DNA of 64,000 nucleotides from Eriocheir sinensis (GCF_024679095.1 NC_066516.1:19362544-19426543); one strand, 5' to 3'; numbered from the stretch's first letter, positions 43,158 to 58,560 are shown. The notes: a model not told the origin generated them from the sequence alone. Translations and numbers: made by a program.

Positions 43158-43337
43158 CTTCACAATGTCGTGCATGAGGGACATCTTGAACATGGAGTCG
43201 AGCTGCACGTCGTCGTTCTCGAGGAGGTCTTGCAGGGATCCTTTGGGGCAGTACTCGGTGAAGAAGGCGCAGTATGGCTTGGGGTCCACACACACCCCGA
43301 TGAACCTCACCAAATGCTCGTACTGCAGGTCCTTCAT
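43158..43337 (-). CDS. receptor guanylate cyclase exon: kinase homology N/C-lobe hinge
   Basis: Acceptor GCCACAG (43339-43338), donor AAG then GTGAGG (from 43157). Both ends are phase 0, giving exactly 60 codons. Residues 161-220 start [18 protein letters not shown], the helix C to strand 4 region. [18 protein letters not shown] is the hinge and helix D, and the exon ends MSLMHDIVK. All are conserved family blocks. Because it is phase 0 on both sides, skipping it would keep the frame while removing the hinge. It is flanked by the two copies of a direct intronic duplication. Confidence 0.97.
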
Positions 43338-43521
43338 CTGTGGCCATGGAGGGAAAGAATAAGGAGTTGAGAATTTGGAAACAGGAGGGATGGAAAGTTG
43401 ACTGAAGAGTTGGGTATCAGGATTTCCCACTCGTTTCTTCCTATTATTATTACACTAGGTATATTATCTAAAACAAATGTATGTACTCTTTTTTACTTCT
43501 TCTATTGTAAGAATATTTTCA

Positions 43522-43745
43522 ACAAGTACATCACATGCTCTTAAAGCCTCAACAAGCACGTCACACACTTTTATAACCTCAGTAAACATAAACTCACTCT
43601 AACAACCTGACAACCCGAACCCACATCACATCTAAAGACGAACAAAGAGCATCACAGTTAATAGCGTCAAATTTAGTAAGCACATGACACTGTTAAACAT
43701 ACTAAGAATACGTCAAAAATCTTAAAACCTCTTAAAAGCTCGTAT
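43522..43745. repeat. duplicated intronic block, copy B
   Basis: Direct-orientation match to 41881-42104, sharing ACTTTTATAACCTCAGTAAA, CATAAACTCACTC, AAGCACATGACACTGTT and AACATACTAAGAATACGTCA. Confidence 0.92.
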
Positions 43746-43874
43746 TCCTGGTCTACGCTGCACACCTCCGACAGTTTGATGGTTCGCTCGATTCTACTGC
43801 CCCCGCCATCCAGACTCTAAAGGTAAAGGGAACTACTGGGGGTCACTCGCTCACTCAGGCACAAACCCACTTAC

Positions 43875-43952
43875 CCGCTTGAGTTGAATGAGCATCGGCC
43901 TGGCTAGGTCCACGCGGTCCTTGTTCAGCTTCTTGATGGCCACCGTGACGCC
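43875..43952 (-). CDS. receptor guanylate cyclase exon: VAIK lysine strand
   Basis: Acceptor CCCTCAG (43954-43953), donor CGG then GTAAGT (from 43874). Phase 0 at both ends, 26 codons. Residues 135-160 begin GVTVAIKKLNKDRVDL. The VAIK lysine (K141) that binds nucleotide phosphates in kinases is kept. LARPMLIQLKR follows as the helix C start. It is a short exon, 78 bases, joining cleanly to MKDLQ in the next one. Confidence 0.96.
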
Positions 43953-43999
43953 CTGAGGGAGAGGCCATGGCATGAAGAAATGGCCACTCTGCTCGCGCG

Positions 44000-44001
<2 letters not shown>

Positions 44002-44060
<59 letters not shown>
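44002..44060 (+). repeat. (CA)n microsatellite in an intron
   Basis: A CA array just 5' (in gene sense) of the short exon 43875-43952, about 50 bp from its acceptor. In gene sense it reads as TG. It is followed by an interrupted CA tail. Confidence 0.96.
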
Positions 44061-44066
<6 letters not shown>

Positions 44067-44639
44067 ACACACTTCCCCACACTGTATACAAAACTTCCAT
44101 AATTAGACATATATTACATAATCAACATAATTCGCCTAAGCACCAATCAGTAGCCAATCAGTTATATCATCTGAAGGAGAGAAAGAACACACTGAAGCAA
44201 CAGGGAAAGAAAATAAAACAATAATCAATGGAAATAAAATCGTATGCGTAACAGATTAGTAAAGCAACACAGAAACAATTACAGATATTAATGCTATGTC
44301 ATACTCCACGATTTAAGGACGTATTTCATAACACAATGAGAAGGAGAGGGAGAAAAAAAATCGGTTTATAGAAGGAAGTCGGGACTGAGACACCGACGAT
44401 TTCTCAGGTGCGTTAAAGATCGAAGAAAAATATCAAAGTAACGAGACAAAAGGGAGGTCGAGGCTGCCATCGCGGGCCAACCTCTCATATCCTGATTGCC
44501 CCGCGGAGCCGAGGCCACGCAAGGGGGGGGGGGGGGGGGGGTTAGTAAAAGGGCAAAACTAACGCGGGAAAAGTTATGTTGCTGGAGGAGAGGGCGAACT
44601 CGCCGCCTCTACGTGTTAGTGGTGGTGTGCGGGCGTGAA

Positions 44640-44985
44640 GGGGCTACTGGGTCGTGTTGTCAGGAGGTGTTGAGGAGATGGAGGTGGAGGAGGATGGGGA
44701 GATGGCAAAGGAGGAGGAGGAGGAGGAGGAGGAGGAGGAGGAGGAGGAGGAGGAGGAGGAGGAGGAGAAAGACGATGAGCATGAGCATGAGGATGATGTT
44801 GAGGAGGAGGAGGAGGAGGAAAAGGAGGAGGAGGAGGAGGAAGACGATGAGCATGAGCATGAGGATGATGTTGAGGAGGGGAATGAGGAGGAGCAGGAGG
44901 AGGAGGTGGAGGAGGAGGACGAGAAAGACGGCGAGGGCGAGGAGGAGGACGAGGTGGAGGAAAGAAGGAAAGAGTGTAAGATGCC
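44640..44985. repeat. (GGA)n-rich purine tract with a 73-bp internal duplication
   Basis: (GAG)n runs at about 44709-44767, then GACGATGAGCATGAGCATGA with GGATGATGTTGAGGAGG appears twice, near 44771 and 44844. The plus-strand Glu-rich frame with two DDEHEHEDDVEE stretches results from this repeat. It lies inside an intron on the opposite strand to the gene, so a protein is doubtful. Confidence 0.85.
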
Positions 44986-45478
44986 TGAGCAACATTAGTA
45001 ACAAAGGTAAATATTGGTTATGTAATCCACGGATCACCTGCTCGAAAGGCAATAACAAATCACGCCCCAGCCAGGTATGAGTGGCGAGGCGCAAACAGTA
45101 GGTGGCCGCGGCTGTATTTGCTTTCCTTGATGAAAACTTTCCCGCCCCTCAGACAGCCTGGCCTTGGCGGGGCTGGTTGGCTGTGTGGCACGAAAACCAC
45201 AGATTGTTGTGTTTCCCCGGCAACATCAATAACTTCTCTCCTAATATGATACCACAAAGGTCTGGATCCTCTATAAGGGTGTTTCGCGCGGCAGCCGAAG
45301 TGAGTCACGTCGGAACAGCATCAGACTTCCTGTGGCTCGTCAAAGCTGATATACATTTATTTATATATAAGAGAAAAATAATGAACACACATTGATATTA
45401 GTCACAACTTAATGATAGAGCATGATGATCGTCAATGCATTTTGAGCATCTTCAAGTGTTTGATGATAACTGACACAT

Positions 45479-45665
<187 letters not shown>

Positions 45666-45904
45666 CAGCGAAATCAAAGCGTTGCGTCTCGGCGGTTAGA
45701 CAAACACCATTTTCAAACGTTTGTAAAGCCATCACTACGTCTCCCGCCTCAGTGATCCCAGTGACCCGCACCGACCCGCCACACACACAAACACACACTG
45801 GAGCACCAACAAACACGGGCGTCAAGACGGAGCTGATGACTACGATAGCGAAAGCTGGTGACTCACAGCAGAAAACTTATAATACTTTTTTTTTAACGTT
45901 TTTG

Positions 45905-46215
45905 GCCAATGGCGTCGGTAGGCTTTCTTGGTGGGGCCTGGTGGTCGGTCACAGCCCGTTGTGGCGCAGGCAAGTGTTTATAGAGGCGCCATCTTTCTTG
46001 GCTCATGCTGCCCCCCGAAGCTCATCTTTGATCCTAATTTCGAGAGAATCTAAAGTCCAGGTTGGTAATGGTTGTCAGGAGAGCATGTGAGTAGTCTTAG
46101 GCCACTCGGCCATGCCTGAGAAATTGCCAGCTTGTTTTGGGGCGGCCGGGGACGCGAACCTGTGTCTTCTTGAACGCCACACCAGCACGCTTACCACTCA
46201 ACCAACGCCTCCCCT
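45905..46215 (-). mobile_element. tRNA-derived SINE, second family
   Basis: On minus the head starts near 46215 with GGCGTTGGTTGAGTGGTAAG, an A-box-like block at 46204-46191. A B-box-like AGGTTCGCGTCCC follows at 46161-46149. The body extends to about 45905 and is shared with the fragment at 29724-29862. The head resembles a tRNA with a long A-to-B spacing but is too diverged for a tRNA gene call. It sits in an intron, in the same orientation as the gene. Confidence 0.78.
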
Positions 46216-47452
46216 CCTGCACTGTGCATTAATGAATGGAATAAAACTACTAGTTTGCAAAGTTTGTCAATAAATGAAAAAAACATAGTAATCATCTAAA
46301 GGATGCCTCAGGTGGGGCTGCCGTGGACAAAAAGTGTCATAATAAGCAAAATCATCATAAATCAAGCTCTCCAGTCCGGAGGAGGAGACAAAATCAGTCA
46401 TGTCGTTGTGGCGGGCTTGACTGGGACGCAACACGGCTGACCCTCTGGACCAGCTCCGGACCCAGACGAGAGGCTGAGGAGAACGAAAGGCAAACAGCAA
46501 TCACGGCCCATCAGAGGCAAGGAGGCGGCGGGACAACACAACGAGGAAGGCCATCACGGGCCGCACACACACGCCCACATCATGGCCGCGCGGCGACTTA
46601 CAACGGGGCGGACGAAATGCGATCAACTTTTTATTTTTGGAGGCTGCTGAACCCAACGGTGCGTGAAAAACAAAGGTGGTTATTGATGTGGTCTGCATTT
46701 GTGACGGTAATCAGCATGTCTGGAATAATAAGTTTTCTATGTGTCTCAAGAGACAGAAAAGTATAAATTTGATTATTTCTTCAAGCACTTAATCGATACT
46801 TTATTTCAATCAGTTTCATTGTATTTTTCAAGCAACACTTTATGGATGGAGTCTTTATTCATAAATTTGGGACTTTGGGTTCAGCGCCTCCGTCTGCCCC
46901 TGAAAAGCAGCCTTTACCCTATAGAGAGGGGCCGTCCTACGGTGTTAACTACCTGGCTAAAGAGGCCCGTCTTCTGGAAAAAGAGGAAACATCGGTGAGT
47001 TAAGGATGGCAAGTGAAAGATAACAAACAAAGAGATACATTTTTCAAACATCGCTGGGCTGATGTTTTCAAGTGCAAGGTTATATGTATGCAAAAATAAA
47101 GTTTACTAAAAAATATCCAGTGAAATGGAGATTTAAATGTACATACAATAGTGTATGCGTAAAGGAATTAAAAGTTTTTTTTAAATAATAAAACCTTAAA
47201 AAAATTCAGCCAATGGATGAGAAGAACCAAGGGGTAGGCATCAGCGAAGGGGGTGGGAAAGGTTGTCCTGAGTCTCGGTTGAAGGTATGCATCAGAGCAA
47301 GACCTAAACACACACTTAGCTGTGGACTAAGGTGTATAATCGCAGTGCACATCCCCTGACCCTGCTGCGGGGAGTGTGCAAGCCTGGTTAACCACTACCA
47401 GAGAAGGAGACTTATTGGAGTAAGACAAGCAGGTGAGGAGCAAGAGACTCAC
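46216..47452. other. intronic DNA, no further exon recognised
   Basis: Open frames on both strands near 46267-46766 lack splice borders that would fit the neighbouring exon phases and show no family motif. The rest is AT-rich. Confidence 0.5.
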
Positions 47453-47518
47453 CTTGTACCGGCCCGTCCGGATGAACACCTGGCGGTTCTCGACCATGGA
47501 GTCCATAGACCCAATAGT
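47453..47518 (-). CDS. receptor guanylate cyclase exon: start of kinase homology domain
   Basis: Acceptor TTTCCAG (47520-47519), donor AAG then GTGAGT (from 47452). Both ends phase 0, 22 codons. Residues 113-134 read TIGSMDSMVENRQVF then IRTGRYK, which runs straight into GVTVAIKKL in the next exon. This is the position of the glycine-rich loop, which is degenerate here as in the family. It is too short for open-frame scans and was found by its splice sites and fit. Confidence 0.93.
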
Positions 47519-47604
47519 CTGGAAATCGACAATGTCATATTACACTATAGTAGGGAAAACAAACAGATAATTATCTGGATAAAAAAAACTATATCTATAA
47601 CACT

Positions 47605-47637
<33 letters not shown>

Positions 47638-47797
47638 GTATAGTTTTCCTCTTCCTCTTATAATTTTCTTCTTTTTTAATTTTTCTCTTTTCGCCTTCTT
47701 CCTAATCCATTCAAAGTGACACTACCACCTTCACCACCACCACCACCACCCCTACCACCACTACCCCCCCTCCCCCCCCCGTTCCCCCAACACTCAC

Positions 47798-47927
47798 ATT
47801 GACGCTAATCTTGCCCACGGAGATCCTGGAGCCGCACTTCCCGTGCTTGTTGTTGTCGATGATCTCCACGTCCTCCCACGACACGCGCCACGTCATGGAG
47901 GCCAGGTCCGCCTCCAGCTTGTAGTGC
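47798..47927 (-). CDS. receptor guanylate cyclase exon: juxtamembrane cytoplasmic linker
   Basis: Acceptor TTCCAG (47929-47928), donor AAT then GTGAGT (from 47797). It supplies the third base of an Arg codon and then 43 codons. Residues 70-112 begin HYKLEADLASMTWRVSWEDV. The RHYKLE...L..M.WRV.WEDV pattern just inside the membrane is a hallmark of natriuretic-peptide-receptor-like cyclases. Conserved linker sequence ends ISVGKISVN. The following intron is only 279 bp. Confidence 0.96.
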
Positions 47928-47957
47928 CTGGAAGGGGGCGGGGGGCTCGTAGTTACT

Positions 47958-47958
<1 letters not shown>

Positions 47959-48034
<76 letters not shown>

Positions 48035-48036
48035 GC
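47959..48036 (+). repeat. (CA)n then (CG)n microsatellite in an intron
   Basis: (CA)n to about 48020 is followed by a (GC)n run of about 16 bp at 48021-48036, close to the acceptor of exon 47798-47927. Alternating purine-pyrimidine sequence of this kind can adopt Z-DNA. Confidence 0.92.
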
Positions 48037-48539
48037 ACACACACACTGGGGCCTCATATAGCTACACACGTTGAGTAATACTTGCCTAATACTTGCACTA
48101 ATTCCATTTTTCTCTCTTTTTTTATTTTATTTTTTTATTTTTTGCTTTTCCTGTTCTTCCTCATGTATTTGTTTTTGTTCTTACTCTTCTTTTCATTCTA
48201 ATCTTGTTCTTGTTCTTGGTCTTCTTTCTATTCTTATTCTTGTTCTTTATTTTCCTTTTCAATTTTCTTCTCACTCTGTTTTTTAATTCCGTTCTTCCAT
48301 GTACTTATTTTTTTTGTGTGTTGTATTGAAGTGTTCTATGTAGTGGTTTATAAGAGTTATGGTTAGTAGTGCAATGTGAAATAATATTGTTGTTGCCCTT
48401 TCAAGGTTTTCATTTTCTTTGTGGCTGAGGAGAAAACGTGGCAGATATTTCAGGGAGACAAAAGTATACTCAGTTCTGGTACACTTAAATCTACGGAAAA
48501 TGATAGATACTTTCACATATAACACATGAACAGATGGTG

Positions 48540-48770
48540 ATTCTAATTCTTTTCTTCTTTTTTTTTCCTTCATCTTCTTCTTCTTTTTTTCTTCTTTTTC
48601 TTCTTCTTCTTTTTTTCTTCTTTTTCTTTTCCTTCTTCTTCTTCTTCTTCTTCTTCTTCTTCTTCTTCTCCTTCTTCTTTTTCTTCTTCTTCTGTTTCTT
48701 TTTCTTCTTATTCTTTTCTTCTTCTTTTTCTTTTTCTTCTTCTTGTTTCTATTTTTCCTTCTCAAAATTT
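48540..48770. repeat. (TTC)n-rich tract in an intron
   Basis: TTC/TTCTTT repeats dominate the plus strand, with a purer TTC run at about 48630-48670. In gene sense it is a GAA/AAG-rich purine tract. Lys/Arg-rich and Phe-rich frames are artefacts. Confidence 0.9.
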
Positions 48771-48978
48771 CTTCTCTCTCCTTTTCCTAATCCACTTCTT
48801 CCAATCATTATTTTTAGTGTGGCATTTAAATGTTCTATGTAGTTCGAAAAATAAGGTTGACATATTCATGAATAAGCATATAGACAGGAGGAGCAATGGT
48901 AAGGACAAAAAGGAGTAATGACTGAGAATATTTTTGGGGTAAATAAATAATCAAAACTATATATTCTGCAATAAAGGA

Positions 48979-49080
<102 letters not shown>

Positions 49081-49326
49081 CTAATTGAATATTTTTATTG
49101 AGGGCACAAACATAAAATCTACAAAACTTCAGTGATGAGCATATTGTGAATTATTTTTTTTCACACCGAGGAATTGACCGGTGATAAATAATTAATATTC
49201 CACCAATTTTAATCATGTCTGCTAAAAGTAAAAAAAAAATACTTGATAAAAAAGCTCCAAATTTTAGCCAGCTCAAGTTTTAGGCAATCCTGTGAAAATA
49301 TAAACAGGTAAGAACACGTCTCCCAC

Positions 49327-49402
49327 CTGTATATGAAGACACTAGCGCCGCCCATGGCCACAACCAGCAGCGCCAGTAGTCCCGCTACAATGCTCCACGG
49401 CC
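49327..49402 (-). CDS. receptor guanylate cyclase exon: transmembrane helix
   Basis: Acceptor CTCCTCAG (49404-49403), donor ACAG then GTGGGA (from 49326). It supplies two bases of a Gly codon, 24 codons and two bases of an Arg codon, 76 bases in all. Residues 45-68, PWSIVAGLLALLVVAMGG then ASVFIY, form one hydrophobic span followed by Arg-His at the cytoplasmic face, the single membrane pass of this receptor class. Phases fit both neighbours exactly. Confidence 0.96.
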
Positions 49403-49495
49403 CTGAGGAGGAGGAGGAGGCGAGAGATGAGTGAGCCGGATAGCAGCCAGATGAAAGCATACACGACACAAATAACAGAAACAGATAAGAGCCCC

Positions 49496-49757
49496 GACAA
49501 CAACGAAGGTAACGCTTGCTGCACTGGTGAAATAGCGGCCTCCATTCACCGACGCAACACTTAAACTGCACCAGACAACAGCATACACAGCACTTATACG
49601 GCAGAAACAGCGGGCACATCTAAGCAGAAAGAGACATGACCCTTAGACAACAGAGAAAGTAACGCTTGCTGCACGGGTGAACAAGCGGCCTCCATTTAGC
49701 GACGCAACACCTAAACTGCGCCAAATAACAGCAAACACAGCACTTATACAGCAGGAG
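49496..49757. repeat. two tandem copies of an about 150-bp unit in an intron
   Basis: AACGCTTGCTGCAC-GGTGAA, AGCGGCCTCCATT and CAGCACTTATAC-GCAG occur in both copies, with starts about 150 bp apart (49511 and 49661). A partial third trace precedes 49496. Confidence 0.85.
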
Positions 49758-49872
49758 TAGGCAGTAGGGTCACTCAGCGCATGAAGAGACGAGGCTGCAG
49801 CAAGGGACGGAAGGGGCTGTGGGGCCGCGGTAGAGTAAGCAAGGCCAGAATATAAATGGCCGAGGAACAACT

Positions 49873-50710
49873 GGCTGCCTGGTTTTACGTTGGAGGATAA
49901 AATAAAATAAAAAATAAAAGATGAAATAAATGGATGTGATTAGCCACAGGTCAGAGAGAAAAGGCGGTGATTAAATTGTACTGCTAGAAGAAAGAAGAAA
50001 ATACAAGCTGAAAAAGATAAAACGAGAAAGGAAACACAACAGGCTGCCTGGTTTTACGTTGAAGGATAAAAGAAAAAAATTAGGATAAAAGATTAAATAA
50101 ATGGTTGTGATTAGCTAAAGGTCAGAGAGAAAAGGCGGTGATTAAATTGTACTGCTAGAAGAAAGAAGAAAATACAAGCTGAAATAGATAAAACGAGAAA
50201 GGAAACACAACAGGCTGCCTGGTTTTACGTTGAAGGATAAAAGAAAAAAAATAGGATAAAAAATGAAATAAATGATTGTGATTAGCTAAAGGTCAGAGAG
50301 AAAAGGCGGTGATTAAGTTGTACTGCTAGAAGACAGAAGAAAAAACAATCTGAAAAAGAAAAACACGCGATTGGAAACACAACTGGCTGTCTGGTTTTAC
50401 GTTTGAAGATAAAAGAAAAAAAGAATAAAAGATGAGAGAAAAAAAAGGTCAGAAAAAAAGGCAGTGGTTACATTGTGCTGTTGACGAAAAGACAAAACAA
50501 TGTGAAGAAAAAAAACATGCAAACAAACACATCCGTCTGTCTAGTTATACGATGGAGGATATAAGAATAAAAATAAGAGAAGACAAAAAAAAATGGTTGA
50601 GATTAGCCACACGTAAGACAGAAAGGTCCGTGGTTACAGTATACTGCTGGCAAAAACAAAAGAAAAGAAAACTGGAACGAAAAAAGAAAAAAAAAACAGG
50701 CAAGCAAACA
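49873..50710. repeat. 169-171 bp tandem repeat in an intron, about five copies
   Basis: GGCTGCCTGGTTTTACGTTG occurs near 49873, 50042, 50213 and (changed) 50384, with a degenerate copy near 50535. Each is followed by AAAA-rich sequence, GGTCAGAGAGAAAAGGCGGT, GATTAAATTGTACTGCTAGA and AAGAAAATACAAGCTGAAA. The last copy is the most diverged. Confidence 0.93.
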
Positions 50711-53447
<2,737 letters not shown>

Positions 53448-53577
53448 CCGTGGGCTCAGGACACAGCGAGTTGTCGAAGCCGCAGCGGGGCCTGTCCTTG
53501 GGCGGGCTGCCTCCTGGCCATGAAATGTTGCCTGTTAGCTCCAGGCTCTCTCTCTCGCCGTGGTAGGTCGCCACCGG
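53448..53577 (-). CDS. receptor guanylate cyclase exon: extracellular juxtamembrane segment
   Basis: Acceptor CTTCCCAG (53579-53578), donor ACGG then GTGAGT (from 53447). It starts in phase 0 and leaves with one base, 43 codons. Residues 1-43 contain ISWPGGSPPKDRPRCGFDNS then LC, matching the conserved WPGG...P.D.P.CGF...C motif just outside the membrane in receptor guanylate cyclases. The two cysteines (C32, C39) are the conserved juxtamembrane pair. This is the most 5' exon found; the rest of the ligand-binding ectodomain must lie further upstream. Confidence 0.95.
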
Positions 53578-54213
<636 letters not shown>

Positions 54214-54279
54214 GCTTTGCATAAACACACAGAGCTGAACACGAGGAAGGTGAAACAGTCCCTTGCACTCCCCCCTTCC

Positions 54280-54360
54280 AACCCCACCACCACCTCCACC
54301 ACCACCTTCACTACCACCACCACCTCCAACACCCCCACCACCACCACCACACCTGCCCAC
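54280..54360. repeat. imperfect (ACC)n tract
   Basis: CCACCA/CCACCT repeats between the two CT arrays. The Thr-rich plus frame and Gly/Val-rich minus frame through them are artefacts. Confidence 0.85.
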
Positions 54361-54518
54361 GTAACTCACTCTTCTCATTACCACACGCCTCCTTGCTCTC
54401 AGGTGAACATCCGCTTGCCAGGGTCTCGCATGAATGACACCGCCCGTCTCATTTCCGACAAGCTTTTCAGTCGCTATCACTTCTGCCCTCCCTCCGCTGC
54501 TCCCTATCGCACCCACCC

Positions 54519-55585
<1,067 letters not shown>

Positions 55586-56231
55586 CAGTGGTGGGCACCG
55601 CTAACCGAAAACTGGTAATCTGCTAACTAAAAAGTTAGTTTCGCTTTCGCTAAACCGCTAAACTGTTAAAGGAATTGGTGGAAACTAACGCTAACCGCTA
55701 ACCGCTAACTTTTTATATGGATTTAGCGTTGGTTTAGTATTTTGGCTCTAAAACCCCGTCTGTCCGTTAATTATGGTCTCCTTGGGTTGGCACATGACGC
55801 ACCGTAAGTGCAAGACATTGGCGTTCGTCATATCTCTTGATATAAGGACAAAGTACTCCTCCAGGTGGGGCCACGGGTTCTGGAACTTCTGGAAATCCTA
55901 GCCGTCAGCTTGAGTGTCCTCCGCCTCACCCACAGCTGCCGGCGACTCCTTTACAAGGTCAGCATCCTCAGGCGGAACAAAAACGTCCTCACTCTGGTCA
56001 CCTTCCATGACGTCGATAACGATAAACAAAGCGACAATAATAAACGCGAATACACGGTGACAGCATGGCAGCTGAACTGAACAAAGAGCCCAACAAGCAA
56101 CAACAAGAAGAGAAGAGAAAGAAACCTCCATTTTATCCTCAATCCGTATATTTTACCCAAGATTTCCCCAACGAAAAAGTTAGCTTCGCTGATTGGCGGT
56201 TAGCGGATTAGCGGAGCCGTGCCCACCACTG
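55586..56231. mobile_element. non-autonomous hAT-like DNA transposon, 646 bp
   Basis: Both ends carry the 13-bp perfect inverted repeat CAGTGGTGGGCAC. The flanking 8 bp are AAAATAGT on the left and AAAACAGT on the right, a 7 of 8 match consistent with an 8-bp target duplication. CAG-starting termini and 8-bp duplications are hAT superfamily traits. Subterminal regions hold repeated GCTAACCG / CGGTTAGC motifs on both sides, a usual arrangement for transposase binding. The interior holds a decayed transposase N-terminus. It is far too short to be autonomous. Confidence 0.9.
55748..56008 (-). pseudogene. hAT-like transposase N-terminal remnant with BED-finger-like segment
   Basis: From ATG at 56008 an acidic leader (EGDQSEDVFVPPEDADLV) reads to an in-frame TAG at 55900-55898. 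Past it the same frame gives FQNPWPHLEEYFVL and then LRCVMCQPKE (Cys codons at 55801-55790), ending at a TAG at 55750-55748. An aromatic W..L..YF segment followed by CxxC is the first half of a BED zinc finger, the DNA-binding domain at the start of many hAT transposases. The distal His/Cys pair is absent because the element is internally deleted. It is non-functional. Confidence 0.7.
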
Positions 56232-56320
56232 AAAACAGTGCAATGAATGGAAAGGCTCATAGTAAAGTAAACACAAAATCTAGCATCTGCATAATACTGT
56301 TTACCGAGACGAATTGAAGG

Positions 56321-56554
<234 letters not shown>

Positions 56555-58517
56555 AACCCCCTCCCTCCACACTCCTCTCCTTCCTCAGCATCACCGGACC
56601 CCACGGCACCTCCCCCTTGCCCCCTCCCCCCCTACAACCCCCCACGACATAGCCAAAGGTGTAATGCTCTTGATAGGGACATTCAGAATACTTCCGTTTT
56701 CGCCTTTTCCTCCTCCTCCTCCACCTTCGTTTGCAGAGGAATAACACACATCCTCACTCACCATTCCTTCCTACCTTCCTTCTCCTTTCCTTCCGTGCTT
56801 CGTTCTTTCCTTCCCTTCTCCCCGCCTAAGGGTGTGTGTATTCATGCGAGGTTGAGGCAAAATATTTCTAAGCATCTTCTCTCCTCATTTTCTCTCCTTC
56901 CCTCAGGCTGCATATTTTTTTTCTTCTGGTATATGATTTTTCTCTCAGTTTCTTTTTTCTCTCTCCTACTCTCTGTTGCCTCTTCTTAGGCTTTACTTCT
57001 TTCTCTCCCTTTATTTTTTCAGTCAACTTATTTTCTTCTCTAGGAGGGTCGAAAGAGTCCACTAAAAAAAGAAAGAAAGAAGGAAGAAGCAAAGGCAACA
57101 CAAACAAGGCAGTAAAGCTGGAAATGAGGATTGAAGGAAGGAGAAATGGAGAGGAAGAGGGAGGGAAAGGAAAACAAGTACGTAATAGAAGGAGAGGATG
57201 AAGAAGAAAGAGAAGGAAAGAAGGGAAAGGGAGAGGGAAAGTGATTCAAGGAGGTAAAGAAGGAAAGGATAGGAAGACAGGAAAAAGAGGGGAGGGAAGG
57301 AAAGAGAGAAGGAGAATTCAAGAAAGTCAACAAGAAAATAAAGAGAGGAGGAAGATAGGGGAAGAGAAGGAATGAAAGGATAAAGAAAAAAAAGAAAATG
57401 AAAAAAATTGTGAGAAAAAGAAAAATATATAAAAAAATATAGCAAAATGTAAAATAAGTGAAGAGAGGGAAGGGAGGAAGTAAGGGAGGGTAGGAAGGAA
57501 TATAGTGGAAAGCAGGCGTCCAGGATGTCTCATAAATCTTGCGGAGTAAAATATGAAGACAGTGACGCGCCACGAAAGTTATTTGCTTGAGGGAAGAAAA
57601 ATATATTGACACTGTGTGGGACGAATAAACACGATGAAGATGTCCGATTTTTCTAGTTTTAATAAATGAACATCGTAAAAAGAACTATATTTGTTTCATT
57701 AAAGGAGGGAGTAAAGGGCATAACCAAACAGAAAATAAGGCCCACTAAACCCTGTTCCCATTAAAAGAATAGAGAAGATGAAAAAGGCATAATATAACCA
57801 AACAGAAAATAAGGCCCACTAATCCCTGTTCCCATTAAAAGAATAGAGGAAAAGATGAAAAATGCATAATACGAAAATCTCTATCCATAAAACTTTTCAT
57901 TTTTTCCATGGCCATTTTCTTCACGCCTTTGCCTCTTTCCCTTTGTCTATCTCCCTCAAATTAACGCTTCATGGTTTAAATATATCGTTTTCTTTCTTCT
58001 TTTATCCTCCAACACACTTTGACCCTGAATGTCTGACTCCTTTGGTAATAAGTTTCTGCTCCTTTATCCTTTGTTTTCTCCTCTACTTTTTTATCCCTCT
58101 TCTTCTTCGTAACTACAGACTCTTCCCCTTTTCCTTCTCTCCATTGCTGTCTTTCTTATCATTATCATATTATTACTTTGCTTGGCCTTTCCTTCTTCCC
58201 TCACACCTTGAACAGTTTCTTTCTTCATAACTTCGTTCCATTGTCCTTTCTACTTTCTCTTGCCTCCTCCCGTCCCCCTCATATCCCTTCCCTAGCCTTT
58301 TGCCTTTTATTTCTTCATCTCATTCCTTTATCATTTTCTCCTACCCTATTTCCTTCCTCAAATATAACCTCAGTCGTCGCGTCTTCCCGTTTTCTTCAAC
58401 AATAAATACGCTTCATTGTTACACGCTTTTTCTGTCGCTTTTCCATCACACGAAGAGTCTCTAGGTGTATATTACCCCGTTCCTCATCCCTATTACCTTT
58501 TTCTCCTATTATTACCT

Positions 58518-58519
<2 letters not shown>
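56555..58519. other. no gene seen; purine-rich stretch at 57060-57500
   Basis: 56560-56850 is C/T-rich. 57060-57500 is strongly G/A-rich on plus (GGAAGG, GAGGGAAAGG), giving long Phe/Ser/Leu frames on minus that have no other support. 57860-58400 is C/T-rich. Confidence 0.5.
57717..57870. repeat. 82-bp tandem duplication
   Basis: GGCATAACCAAACAGAAAAT, then AAGGCCCACTAA-CCCTGTTC and CCATTAAAAGAATAGAG, occur twice in direct tandem with one or two changes and a short AAAGATGAAAAA-GCATAA spacer. Confidence 0.92.

Positions 58520-58558
<39 letters not shown>
58520..58558 (+). repeat. (CA)n microsatellite
   Basis: A 39-bp CA array followed by a C-run and a second short CA run to about 58583. Confidence 0.95.

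Positions 58559-58560
<2 letters not shown>

Noticed and set aside
44654..44998. Glu-rich plus-strand frame with two DDEHEHEDDVEE stretches
   Set aside because: It follows a (GGA)n repeat and a 73-bp duplication, lies in an intron of a minus-strand gene and has low-complexity content only. An acidic nuclear protein is possible in principle but is not supported.
46267..46766. Overlapping open frames on both strands between guanylate cyclase exons
   Set aside because: Neither has splice sites of the right phase, and exons 43875-43952 and 47453-47518 already join in frame without them. No family motif was recognised.
56868..57612. Multi-pass membrane-like minus frames rich in Phe, Leu and Ser
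   Set aside because: The hydrophobic look comes from a purine-rich plus strand (pyrimidine-rich minus strand). No start, splice or family evidence supports a protein.
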